In this document: one piece after another, positions 8,191-15,193 of the stretch | Numbering within the stretch: the stretch's first letter is position 1 | Layout of the letters: each line of letters begins with the position of its first letter | DNA from: Arthrobacter sp. Leaf337 | Lineage (GTDB): Bacteria; Actinomycetota; Actinomycetes; Actinomycetales; Micrococcaceae | Length of the DNA stretch: 64,000 nucleotides | Direction: 5' to 3' | Assembly: GCF_001423745.1 (NCBI RefSeq) | Contig: NZ_LMPC01000028.1 | Span: 124,001-188,000 of the forward strand | The notes under the pieces: generated by a model | Seen by the model: only the letters and a program-made list of their open reading frames with translations | Told to the model about the DNA's origin: nothing | The model's database searches: none | Translations under genes and position numbers: made by a program

Positions 8191-9063
8191 TCAACTGATG
8201 ACACAGAAAAACGCGATCCCAGATCCGGTCATTTGGGTGAGGTCCCGTTCGATACCTCTGGGGTTCTGCAGACGTTTGTCCGGGTCGTAAACATAAGCAA
8301 CAACGGCTTCGCAGTTTGGGTGGGCTGGGTAGCGCCCCGCGTCAACAAGAAGCTCCTCACCTAGCTTTTTGGCGCTCATGGTTTCCCGAGTCATCTTGGT
8401 TTCGACGACTACCCCGACCTCGGGCAGTACGAAGTCGACTCTCGAGTTCGCTCCTCCCCTCGACGGGGTGTAATCCTCGGGCCTGACATCGTCGAATAGC
8501 GTCCGGAGCAATGCTTCTACGAGGACCTGTAGCTCTCTCTCGTCCTTTATAGCCTCTCCGATTGGCCAGTCCGGGCGGCGCTGTTGCAAAACATGGATAA
8601 AGTCAGGGAGGCGTCTCAGAACTTTTGCAAGATCTGCTGCCACAAGGGCAGCTGGTGATTCCTCTGGTTCGGCGTCGGCTAAGAGACTTCGCTGCTTCTC
8701 CAACCGGGTGCGCACATTGGTGAAGGGGTACTGCCAGCGGCCCAGTGGAAATGATCCATCAGCTGCCTTTAGTAATGACTCTGTCCGAGGTTCACTTAGG
8801 AATCGATCGATCCCGTTCTTAAGAATCCCGCCGTCTCGTAGCTCATCGAACTTTTTCCTGGCATCAGGGGGTAGGACGCGCCCGGCACGGCTGTGCCAAG
8901 CTCGGTAGTCCGCCCGGACGGAAGTAATATCCCTAGGTTGGGGCGTTTCTCCTTCCTGAAGTAACGCCATGCGCTCTTCAAACTCCTCCGATTCGGTGAT
9001 CAGTTGAGAGATGTTTGAGGCCTTGGGCGCGGGGATAAAAGTCATGACTCGAGAGTAGAACAC
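8191..9063 (-). CDS. PD-(D/E)XK nuclease-like protein (DpnII/MboI-associated type)
   Basis: This 290-residue protein starts with GTG at 9063 or ATG at 9045. The C-terminal 120 residues carry the nuclease signature: ERELQVLVEALLRTLFDDVR, then SRVDFVLPEVGVVVETKMTR with D and ExK spaced as in PD-(D/E)XK enzymes, and KKLGEELLVDAGRYPAHPNC containing a typical downstream helix. This layout matches the REase_DpnII-MboI-like domain often fused or linked to restriction and conflict systems. The N-terminal half is helical and unassigned. No methyltransferase lies beside it, so it is not a classic restriction pair; a defence role is inferred. Confidence 0.65.
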   Translation of the reverse strand: MFYSRVMTFIPAPKASNISQLITESEEFEERMALLQEGETPQPRDITSVRADYRAWHSRAGRVLPPDARKKFDELRDGGILKNGIDRFLSEPRTESLLKAADGSFPLGRWQYPFTNVRTRLEKQRSLLADAEPEESPAALVAADLAKVLRRLPDFIHVLQQRRPDWPIGEAIKDERELQVLVEALLRTLFDDVRPEDYTPSRGGANSRVDFVLPEVGVVVETKMTRETMSAKKLGEELLVDAGRYPAHPNCEAVVAYVYDPDKRLQNPRGIERDLTQMTGSGIAFFCVIS

Positions 9064-9090
9064 CTCGTCTTGGGAGGAGGCGGAACTGAC

Positions 9091-9559
9091 TTACGCAACG
9101 TTCTGAACTAGGGCCTGGGACCCCGGCGCCAGCTTGCCTGTTCGCGGCCCGAGAGCCCTAGTCAGGGTGGACATGCTCACGCTGAGAGTCTCAGCGGTCT
9201 CCTGCAGTTTCTTTCCCTGACGCCGCAGATCTTTGGCCGCCGCAAGTTTCGTCGCCATCATCGCCGGCGGACGTCCGCCGAGGCGTCCCCTGGCTTTCGC
9301 GGCCACTAACCCTGCCCTCGTGCGTTCGGACAACCGGTTCGTACTCCGCCAGAGACGCGAACATGTCGAAGATCAGCTTCCCGTACGCGCTGGTCGTGTC
9401 CAGCCAGGGTTCCGCCAGCGACCGGAAGCCTATCCCCCTGCGCCCGAGTACTGTCACGATGTCGGAAAGGTCCGCAGTGCTTCCCCCTAGCCTGGTCAGG
9501 TCGGTCACCACCAAGATGTTGCCCGGTTGAAGGTGTTCCAGACAGTCTTGCCACCGCAC
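9091..9559 (-). pseudogene. Frameshifted serine resolvase/invertase
   Basis: Two overlapping minus-strand frames together give most of a small serine recombinase. The upstream frame (9559 down to about 9310) reads NILVVTDLTRLGGSTADLSD then FDMFASLAEYE, the catalytic-domain part. The downstream frame (9333 down to 9091) reads RTRAGLVAAKARGRLGGRPP and then the C-terminal HTH. The two are joined only by a frame change near 9320. The very N-terminus with the nucleophilic serine is not seen in frame, so the gene is broken. It is probably a relic of a Tn3-like element or plasmid resolution system. Confidence 0.7.
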
Positions 9560-9639
9560 CCGAACACGTCAAAAACCCTCTTTCCCGCGTTCAGGCCGGC
9601 GTTGATACCGGCAACGGGTTCTGACCAAAAATATCGGGC

Positions 9640-9717
9640 CAAAGCGTCATTTTTCGGCAACGATTCCGGCAAGTGGATATGACCAGTCAAAAATGGTCGT
9701 TACTGACAGACGCTTTG
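9640..9717. repeat. Inverted repeat upstream of the resolvase remnant
   Basis: CAAAGCGTC (9640-9648) and GACGCTTTG (9709-9717) form a perfect inverted pair, with a smaller TGACCA/TGGTCG pair inside. The position just upstream of the resolvase relic suggests an old resolution or inversion site. Confidence 0.35.
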
Positions 9718-9803
9718 ATGCGTTTAGACCAGGCGTCCGCTATCCCCCGGCGGCCTGGGCCGACCTAACTCGGTGTATTCGGGCGTGGGCTTTGGTATTT
9801 CGT

Positions 9804-9853
9804 CGAGGACGAAGGCCTTGTATCCCCACGAGGACGAAGGCCTTGTATCCCCA
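9804..9853. repeat. 25-bp tandem duplication
   Basis: The unit beginning CGAGGACGAAGGCCTTGTAT occurs twice head to tail without mismatch (9804-9828 and 9829-9853). It lies in a gene-free stretch leading into the GCATGC-rich repeats. Confidence 0.7.
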
Positions 9854-9958
9854 AGCCAGGAGCTGGGCGAGGTGTCCGTTGTGGACCTGTCCCGAGCTGG
9901 GAATGCTGGGGTGAGCCACCTGCCTTAGTCGCGCACGCAAGCCTTCATTCCGGCTGTC

Positions 9959-10345
9959 ATGCTTGCATGCTGGCTTTCTTGCCTGCATTCAAGGTTTCAT
10001 GCTTGCAGGCAGACATACATGCAAGGCTTCTTCGCAGGCGACCCGCAGTCCGCACCTTACTTTGAGCATGCATTCCAGCATGAATGCATTCTTGCATGCA
10101 TTCATGCTTTCAGTCATGCAGGCAGACATACATGCAAGGCTTCTTCGCTGGCGACCGCACATCTTACTTTGAGCATGCATTCCAGCATGAATGCATGCTT
10201 GCATGCATTCATGCTTTCAGTCATGCAGGCAGACATACATGCAAGGTTTCTTCGCAGGCGACCCCGCAGTTTGAGCATGCATTCCAGCATGCATGAATGC
10301 ATGCATGCTGGAATGCATGCTTTCAGCCATGCAGACTTGCATACA
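9959..10345. repeat. About 110-bp tandem repeats rich in GCATGC/ATGCAT
   Basis: Three full and one partial copies are spaced 106-113 bp apart, with GCAGGCAGACATACATGCAA starting at 10005, 10118 and 10225, and a degenerate copy at 10331. Each unit holds several overlapping ATGCATGC-type palindromes and the motif GAGCATGCATTCCAGCATG. More CATGCA motifs continue through 10479-10515 and up to 10605, just before parA. The stretch 9560-10615 contains no convincing gene. A repeat field beside parA fits a plasmid centromere and/or replication iterons. Confidence 0.75.
10275..10320. repeat. Perfect 20-bp-arm palindrome in the repeat field
   Basis: GCATGCATTCCAGCATGCAT (10275-10294) and its exact reverse complement (10301-10320) flank a 6-base spacer GAATGC. 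This is the strongest palindrome in the window and could extrude a cruciform or bind a dimeric protein. Confidence 0.85.
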
Positions 10346-10615
10346 AGTAGGCACTTTTCACGGGCCGCCCCCGCAGCGCACACATTCAGTAACCAAGGAA
10401 CCGATCCCGGGCACGGCTGACAAAAACCAAGAATGTGTGCGTCAACCCATGAACAGCGGGAGATTTGAACCCATTTCTTGCATGCATACTTTCTTTCTTG
10501 CATGCATCCATGAAAGCTGGCATTCATGCCAGCTTGATCACAACAGGGAAGTGGTCGGCGTGGCTAGTTGTAACGCACATATGTGTCCGGGAAGCTTGCA
10601 TGCATGCAAACAATC

Positions 10616-11374
10616 ATGGTTTACAGTGAGTCCGGCGGTGCCACGAAAACAACGACCGCAGTGTCCCTGGCGGCTGTCACGGCCGATTCAGGACGCAAAG
10701 TTGTACTGGTCGACCTCGATCCGCGGGCCGCGGCGAGCAAGTGGCTCGGTGTCGAGCCTAAAGAGGACGGCCTCCACGTCGGCGCCATCCTTGGCGACTC
10801 GGATCCGGAAGGCTGGGCCCAGGACCTCGCCGTGGAGTCTAACTGGTTCCCGAACCTGAGGGTCGTTCCCTCAGCCCGCAGCGTCTCGAACCGCGAAGCA
10901 GACCGCGCCGACCACGCTGAACTGCGCCTGCGCACCTCACTCATCGGAATTGACGCCGATGTTGTCATCATCGACTGCCCGAACCGCCAGGGCGGCCCGC
11001 TGACCCTCTCGGCGCTGAACGCCGCCGACACAATCGTGTACGCCGCGGGCGCCACCGTCGACGGGGTCGACGGTGTAGCCGGCGCCCGCAAGAGCGTCCA
11101 GCAGTTCCGGATGTCCCGTCAGCGCATCGGAGCTCCGGACAACTTGCACGAAGCCGGCATCGTCGTCGGTGCCGTCGCCTCAACGGTCATGTCCCGCATT
11201 GCAGTGGCCAGCATCGAAGAACTCCGCGAGACCGGAATGCTGCTCACCCCCTTGGTCCCACACCGGACCATCGTCCAAGAGATGCGCATGACGCAGGAAT
11301 GGTATGGGGAGTACCGCAAGGGCCAGCCCGTCGTGGACGCCTACAACAAACTGATGAAGGAGATCATCCGATGA
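10616..11374 (+). CDS. parA: Plasmid partition ATPase ParA
   Basis: The ATG at 10616 (252 residues) starts MVYSESGGATKTTTAVSLAA, the ATP-binding loop; the frame is open to 10583 but that would add residues encoded by the GCATGC repeats. LVDLDPRAAASKWLG matches the Walker A' region and VVIIDCPN Walker B. The first lysine of the usual KGGxGKT motif is replaced by serine, as I recall for several actinobacterial plasmid ParA proteins. ParA moves plasmid copies along the nucleoid with a centromere-binding partner, here presumably the next gene, whose ATG overlaps the parA stop. The repeat field upstream is the likely centromere and autoregulatory site. Confidence 0.85.
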   Translation: MVYSESGGATKTTTAVSLAAVTADSGRKVVLVDLDPRAAASKWLGVEPKEDGLHVGAILGDSDPEGWAQDLAVESNWFPNLRVVPSARSVSNREADRADHAELRLRTSLIGIDADVVIIDCPNRQGGPLTLSALNAADTIVYAAGATVDGVDGVAGARKSVQQFRMSRQRIGAPDNLHEAGIVVGAVASTVMSRIAVASIEELRETGMLLTPLVPHRTIVQEMRMTQEWYGEYRKGQPVVDAYNKLMKEIIR

Positions 11375-11838
11375 GCGAAGACCTGAAGGACCGCCCGGCA
11401 GTCCTGCGCCGTACACCGCGGCCGGCCCCTGACGAGAAGGTCGACCCTGTCGACTATTCGCCGGCAGTTGTGGCAGCAGCACCAGTAAAGACTGATGGTC
11501 AGGCCCCGGCAGGCGGGGGAGTGGAGACAGCCACTCCTCCTGCCGCGCCGGCGCTCGGCCACAAACCCCTCCAGGCCTTCGTGGCCGACGAGCCCGTTGT
11601 ACAGACTGCCGCACCGGTCGCCCCTGCACCGGCTCCGGCGCGCCAGTCTTCAAAGTCCACTAAGGCGTCCAAGACGGTCGCGAACCGGAAGACTACGCGC
11701 CGTGAGGTGACGTTTCCGCTGAGCACACGCTTGTCCCAGGAAGTCATCGACGTGCTGTACGCGGCCGCGGAGGACGAGGGCATCTCGGTCCGTGAAGCGA
11801 TCGAGCAGGCTATCAAGTCCCGCTGGGGCCAGAACTAG
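11371..11838 (+). CDS. Small ParB/ParG-like centromere-binding protein
   Basis: The 155-residue protein begins at an ATG overlapping the parA stop (ATGA), with AAGGAG upstream. Residues 1-105 are a Pro/Ala-rich, disordered-looking tail. The C-terminal 50 residues (RREVTFPLSTRLSQEVIDVL, then EGISVREAIEQAIKSRWGQ) look like a ribbon-helix-helix domain: a beta strand and two helices. That two-part layout and the partner gene fit a ParG-like centromere-binding protein; full-length ParB features are absent. It probably binds the GCATGC repeats upstream of parA and perhaps the GCATGC hairpin after its own stop. Confidence 0.65.
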   Translation: MSEDLKDRPAVLRRTPRPAPDEKVDPVDYSPAVVAAAPVKTDGQAPAGGGVETATPPAAPALGHKPLQAFVADEPVVQTAAPVAPAPAPARQSSKSTKASKTVANRKTTRREVTFPLSTRLSQEVIDVLYAAAEDEGISVREAIEQAIKSRWGQN

Positions 11839-11848
11839 AGGAGAGGCC

Positions 11849-11899
11849 GGGGCTGCTTTGCCTGCACGCTTGCATGCATGAAGGCATGCAAGTAGCCCC
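11849..11899. terminator. GCATGC-containing hairpin between convergent genes
   Basis: GGGGCT (11849-11854) pairs with AGCCCC (11894-11899), and CTTGCATGC (11869-11877) with GCATGCAAG (11884-11892). It sits between the convergent par and replication genes and could end transcription from both sides. It also repeats the GCATGC motif of the upstream repeat field. Confidence 0.5.
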
Positions 11900-11909
11900 G
11901 CCTCAACCC

Positions 11910-13841
11910 CTACCCGGCCTTGGTGAACGCCATATCCACGAGGGCCCACTCGTCCGGCGGGCCCTCGAACGTCTCCCAGGGATAGTCCTCACCGGGGGAG
12001 AGGAGCTCCGCGACGGTGTTGACGTTCTTGGACAGCCATTCCTTCCAGAGGATCCGTTCGATCCGGTAGCGCTGTAGCTGCGCCGCAACGGCTTCCAGGA
12101 CGCCGAAGTGCTCGGCGAGGTCCTTCAGCGACGTCGTGGCCACCACTGACCAGGCCCGTGTGGTGTCCCGGGCGATCATGTTCCATGCTGCCATCACCTC
12201 GAGCGCTTCACTGACTGCCGTCCGGGACAGCTTGGTCACCTTCACTATTTCCGCGGTCGTCAGGGCAGGGCAGTGCTCCAATGCCTCATAGATAAAGGCC
12301 GCCGGTAGGCCAAGTTCCCTGAATACAGGCCGAAGTGCGTGGATTTTCCCCTTCCGCCAGGTCAGGTCTTCGGCTGCGGTCTTCACATCCTCCGGCACGG
12401 TCAGCATGTAGAGGTCTCCCTTGGTGCCGCGGCCCCGTTCAACAAGGGTCACCAGCGGGTCCTTTTCGCTACGTAGTGTCCTCAGATGGGATCCCACAGT
12501 CGTATGGTCGAGGCCTGTAGCCACTGCGATGGACCGGTCGCCGAATTCAATGAATCGGGACGCCGTCATGTGGGCTGCCTCCGCCAGAGCCCTCAGCACC
12601 ATCCTTCGCGCCAGCCCTGTCCTGGACTCCGTGTAGGTGTGCTCTCTCAGACGAAGTGCATTGCGCCAGGTTCGAATGAACCGATGTTCCGCATCGGGGT
12701 TCGATGAGGTTGGATTCCCCTTTAACCCCTGCGGCTGTGTATTTGGCTGGCTTGTGGGGGATATACGAGCATTGTTCTTTTCGATCTTGGATCCGGGGTT
12801 TTTGCTCAGGTACGTGACCGCTTCCAGCCAGTCCCTTCGCAGTGCCGGGGCCCGGTGGCGGGAGGCGTAGCGGGCATAGAAGGAAGCGAGACCCGGCCAG
12901 GTCCCCTGCATCATCCGGCGTTCCACTTCGATGAGCTCCATGCCGCAGGCGGCCGCCCCGGTGAGGATGGCCTGGCGGGCATCCGAGTCGGAGGCGTACC
13001 GGTTCGTGTCGTAGAGCCCCGTCTGAGCCATGAGCTGCATGGTCCGGGACATCCGCCCCGTCCGCTGCTGGATCCGGGGCGTTTCGGCAGTGGCCGGTGT
13101 AAACGTGCCTTCAAGACGGAGTGCTCTAACCGCGGCGATCTCCCCTGCCAGATCGGTCGTCATAGCTGCCCAGATTGAGGCCGAGTTGGGCCGGCGGGCA
13201 ACGTCATAGGCCATGGACAACGACATGGCGAGTTCCTGGTGGCCGCCGCGCTTGTGCGGGGATCCGGGTGTGCGCATGCAGCCGTGAAGAAGGTTCTGGT
13301 GCGGGGTCTTATCGAGGCTCCGGTACCGCGTGCCCAGAGCCTCGACAAGATCACGCGCGTCAGAGAATGTGACCCGTTGCTCCAGCGGGATATAGACATG
13401 CCGGCCGCCGTTGGGGGAGTAGTCCTCAATCCAGCGGGCACCCACCGCGTGCAGCCAGTTCTGGACTGCTCGGACGTCGGCTTCAACCCAGTCGACGCCA
13501 GCGACAGAAGAGTCGAAGTCGAGGAATATCGCCGCGCAGGTGCCGTCCTTGCCGAAGATCCGGACGGCCGCTGGGAATGTGGGCAACGCCTCAGTCAGGA
13601 CCCGCTCGTGCTTCTGCGGGTACGTCCTGCCGGCATCCCTGGAGAGCCGAACCCGGGGCTGACCTGCGAGAATAGGTGCCAGGGCAGCCCATACCTGAGC
13701 GGGACTGTGTTTGGGGAATGCCCCGCGAGACACGCCAGCGCGGTTTGTTGCTGGCAGCACGGGGGAGTGCTGTTGTACGATGATGCTGTTCCTGTCAGAG
13801 GGAATGAGTAAAGGCCGGTCCGCCAAGACCGGTTGCAACAC
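11910..13841 (-). CDS. Replication protein with primase-polymerase-like motifs
   Basis: The 643-residue protein (GTG start at 13841) has AAIFLDFDSS at about residue 105, a DxD-like motif, then SPNGGRHVYIPL at about 142, resembling the GGxHxY-type motif of archaeo-eukaryotic-type primases. After about residue 400 come winged-helix-like segments (HMTASRFIEFGDRSIAVATG, and CPALTTAEIVKVTKLSRTAV). Primase-polymerase plus HTH is a common plan for actinobacterial plasmid initiators. It is convergent with parA and its partner, which supports a replication module. The exact initiator family is not recognised. The start is uncertain because no good ribosome-binding site is visible. Confidence 0.65.
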   Translation of the reverse strand: MLQPVLADRPLLIPSDRNSIIVQQHSPVLPATNRAGVSRGAFPKHSPAQVWAALAPILAGQPRVRLSRDAGRTYPQKHERVLTEALPTFPAAVRIFGKDGTCAAIFLDFDSSVAGVDWVEADVRAVQNWLHAVGARWIEDYSPNGGRHVYIPLEQRVTFSDARDLVEALGTRYRSLDKTPHQNLLHGCMRTPGSPHKRGGHQELAMSLSMAYDVARRPNSASIWAAMTTDLAGEIAAVRALRLEGTFTPATAETPRIQQRTGRMSRTMQLMAQTGLYDTNRYASDSDARQAILTGAAACGMELIEVERRMMQGTWPGLASFYARYASRHRAPALRRDWLEAVTYLSKNPGSKIEKNNARISPTSQPNTQPQGLKGNPTSSNPDAEHRFIRTWRNALRLREHTYTESRTGLARRMVLRALAEAAHMTASRFIEFGDRSIAVATGLDHTTVGSHLRTLRSEKDPLVTLVERGRGTKGDLYMLTVPEDVKTAAEDLTWRKGKIHALRPVFRELGLPAAFIYEALEHCPALTTAEIVKVTKLSRTAVSEALEVMAAWNMIARDTTRAWSVVATTSLKDLAEHFGVLEAVAAQLQRYRIERILWKEWLSKNVNTVAELLSPGEDYPWETFEGPPDEWALVDMAFTKAG

Positions 13842-13852
13842 AAAGGAAGCCC

Positions 13853-13954
13853 TGTGAAGGACTTTCCGCGATTTACGATCTGTCAGCCGGCAAGCATTCC
13901 GGATCGTGAATCTTCAGCTTCGAAGGCCCGCCTCGTGCGGGCCTTCCTCTTTTA
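13853..13954 (+). ncRNA. Possible antisense RNA at the rep 5' end
   Basis: On the plus strand, facing away from the rep start (13841), stands a perfect intrinsic terminator: GAAGGCCCGC (13922-13931), loop CTCGT, GCGGGCCTTC (13937-13946), then CTCTTTT. Upstream lies a small hairpin, CCGGTC/GACCGG (13815-13832), inside the rep 5' end. No other plus-strand gene needs this terminator, so a counter-transcribed RNA controlling rep is plausible; the RNA 5' end and promoter were not identified. A 33-codon frame from GTG 13853 with AAGGAAG upstream runs through the hairpin and is an alternative. Confidence 0.35.
13922..13954 (+). terminator. Intrinsic terminator, plus strand
   Basis: A ten-pair GC-rich stem with a 5-base loop (13922-13946) is followed by CTCTTTT. 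The T-rich side lies only in the plus direction, so it terminates rightward transcripts. Confidence 0.75.
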
Positions 13955-14182
13955 AGAGGCTAAGCGGCCAAGAGGCAACTCCTCCTGTTGTACAAGCGCG
14001 TGAATATTGGTGTTGGCGAGGCGTTCATCGACCAAATCGGACAGCCAGTCACTGACGTACTGGTAGCCCTCCGCTTTTGCCAGAACATCCATGGCGTCTG
14101 CCTTGGGTGTAGCGATGCGGAATCCGACGAATTTGCGGTCGCCTTTGGAGCGTCGGCCACTACGAGTTGCTGGAGCCATCAT
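13952..14182 (-). CDS. Small CopG/RHH-like hypothetical protein
   Basis: The 76-residue protein starts at ATG 14182 with AAGGACAGGG upstream. It has a basic N-terminus (PATRSGRRSKGDRKFVGF), a strand-like FRIATPKADAMDVLAKAEG, and a helix VSDWLSDLVDERLAN, a pattern compatible with a ribbon-helix-helix DNA-binding fold. It lies just upstream of the replication gene on the same strand, so a role in copy control is possible. I recognise no named family. Confidence 0.5.
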   Translation of the reverse strand: MMAPATRSGRRSKGDRKFVGFRIATPKADAMDVLAKAEGYQYVSDWLSDLVDERLANTNIHALVQQEELPLGRLAS

Positions 14183-14327
14183 CCCTGTCCTTTGAACGCA
14201 GTGGCCGGGGCCACCGTTACTTCAATAGATTTGGTCGGACCAACGTGGAAGGTCCTAAGGGTGGAACTACTTCGGTTCCGTTCCTCTTGAAAATGAAGCT
14301 ATCACCGCCATGCCGTGAGCCCCTGTA

Positions 14328-14367
14328 TTGAAACTGAAACACCTTCGGCGTGTTGAAACAGAAACAT
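14328..14367. repeat. Pair of TTGAAAC direct repeats
   Basis: TTGAAACTGAAACAC (14328-14342) and TTGAAACAGAAACAT (14353-14367) are 15-bp near-identical direct repeats 25 bp apart, start to start. They lie between the plasmid gene at 13952 and fabI. They could be regulator sites; no gene clearly starts at them. Confidence 0.4.
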
Positions 14368-14424
14368 GTTTACCTAAGCTGGCGCTGCTCCGGAGCTTCG
14401 CGCAGCCTTTCGTCTACCTGGGGG

Positions 14425-15192
14425 TCACATTCCCATGACGTGATAGCCGCCATCGACGTGGACGATCTCGCCAGTGGTGGCGGGGAACCAGTCGGAGAGC
14501 AATGCCACAACCGCTTTGGCGACGGGCTGGAGATCAGTCCTGTCCCAACCCAATGGCGCTCGGTTTTCCCACACACCGTCGGCACTTTCAATGCCGTCGA
14601 TAGCAGCCACTGTGAAGTTGTCCAGGGGCCCGCACGCCACCAGGTTCGTGCGGATCTTTCGTCCGCCGAGGTGGTAAGCGAGGTACCTGTTGGTGGATTC
14701 GTAGGTAGCTTTGGCCACCCCGGCCCAGCCATAAATGGGCCACACCGGTGTTCCGTCGAGTGTGACACCTACGATGCTGGCCTCGTCATTCAATATAGGC
14801 ATGCAGGCCTTGGTGACGGCTTGGAGCGAAGCCCCCGAGACTTGAAGACTCGTGGAGAGGTCGTCCCAGTCCGCTGTCATGAAGCCGGCGCCGACGGCTT
14901 CTGGTTTGCTGGCAGAGATGCAGTGAATGATGCCATCCAGACTTTCCGTATGCTCCAGAATCCTGGTGTGCAGGGAGTCCAGGTCTTCTTGGCTAGTGGC
15001 GTCGAGCTCCAGAACGGGGCCAGATGTGGGGAGTCGCTGAACGATCTTTTGCGTGATCTTTGAGCGGCGCCCGAAGCCTGTAAAGATCAGCGTTGCACCC
15101 TCTCGCTGTGCGAGTTCGGCAGCTGCATAGGCGATGCTGCGCTCGGTGAAAATGCCGGTGACTAGAATCGTCTTTCCATCCAGAATTCCCAA
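14425..15192 (-). CDS. fabI: Enoyl-ACP reductase (NADH), InhA-like
   Basis: This 255-residue protein catalyses the last reduction of the fatty-acid elongation cycle. It has the FabI nucleotide site GIFTERSIAYAAAELAQREG near the start, the HCISASKPE strand, and the catalytic Y-x6-K in WPIYGWAGVAKATYESTNRY, the spacing specific to FabI/InhA rather than ordinary SDRs. The C-terminal substrate loop GWDRTDLQPVAKAVVALLSD is also typical. The gene follows the PAS-like gene by one base on the same strand, forming an operon with it and the ArsR-type regulator. A plasmid-borne extra FabI could bypass FabI inhibitors or serve a special lipid pathway; both are inference. Confidence 0.85.
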   Translation of the reverse strand: MGILDGKTILVTGIFTERSIAYAAAELAQREGATLIFTGFGRRSKITQKIVQRLPTSGPVLELDATSQEDLDSLHTRILEHTESLDGIIHCISASKPEAVGAGFMTADWDDLSTSLQVSGASLQAVTKACMPILNDEASIVGVTLDGTPVWPIYGWAGVAKATYESTNRYLAYHLGGRKIRTNLVACGPLDNFTVAAIDGIESADGVWENRAPLGWDRTDLQPVAKAVVALLSDWFPATTGEIVHVDGGYHVMGM

Positions 15193-15193
15193 T

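Noticed and set aside
9959..10345. Regularly spaced repeats that might be a CRISPR array
   Set aside because: The unit is about 110 bp and almost entirely repeated, with no unique spacers, and no cas genes are present.
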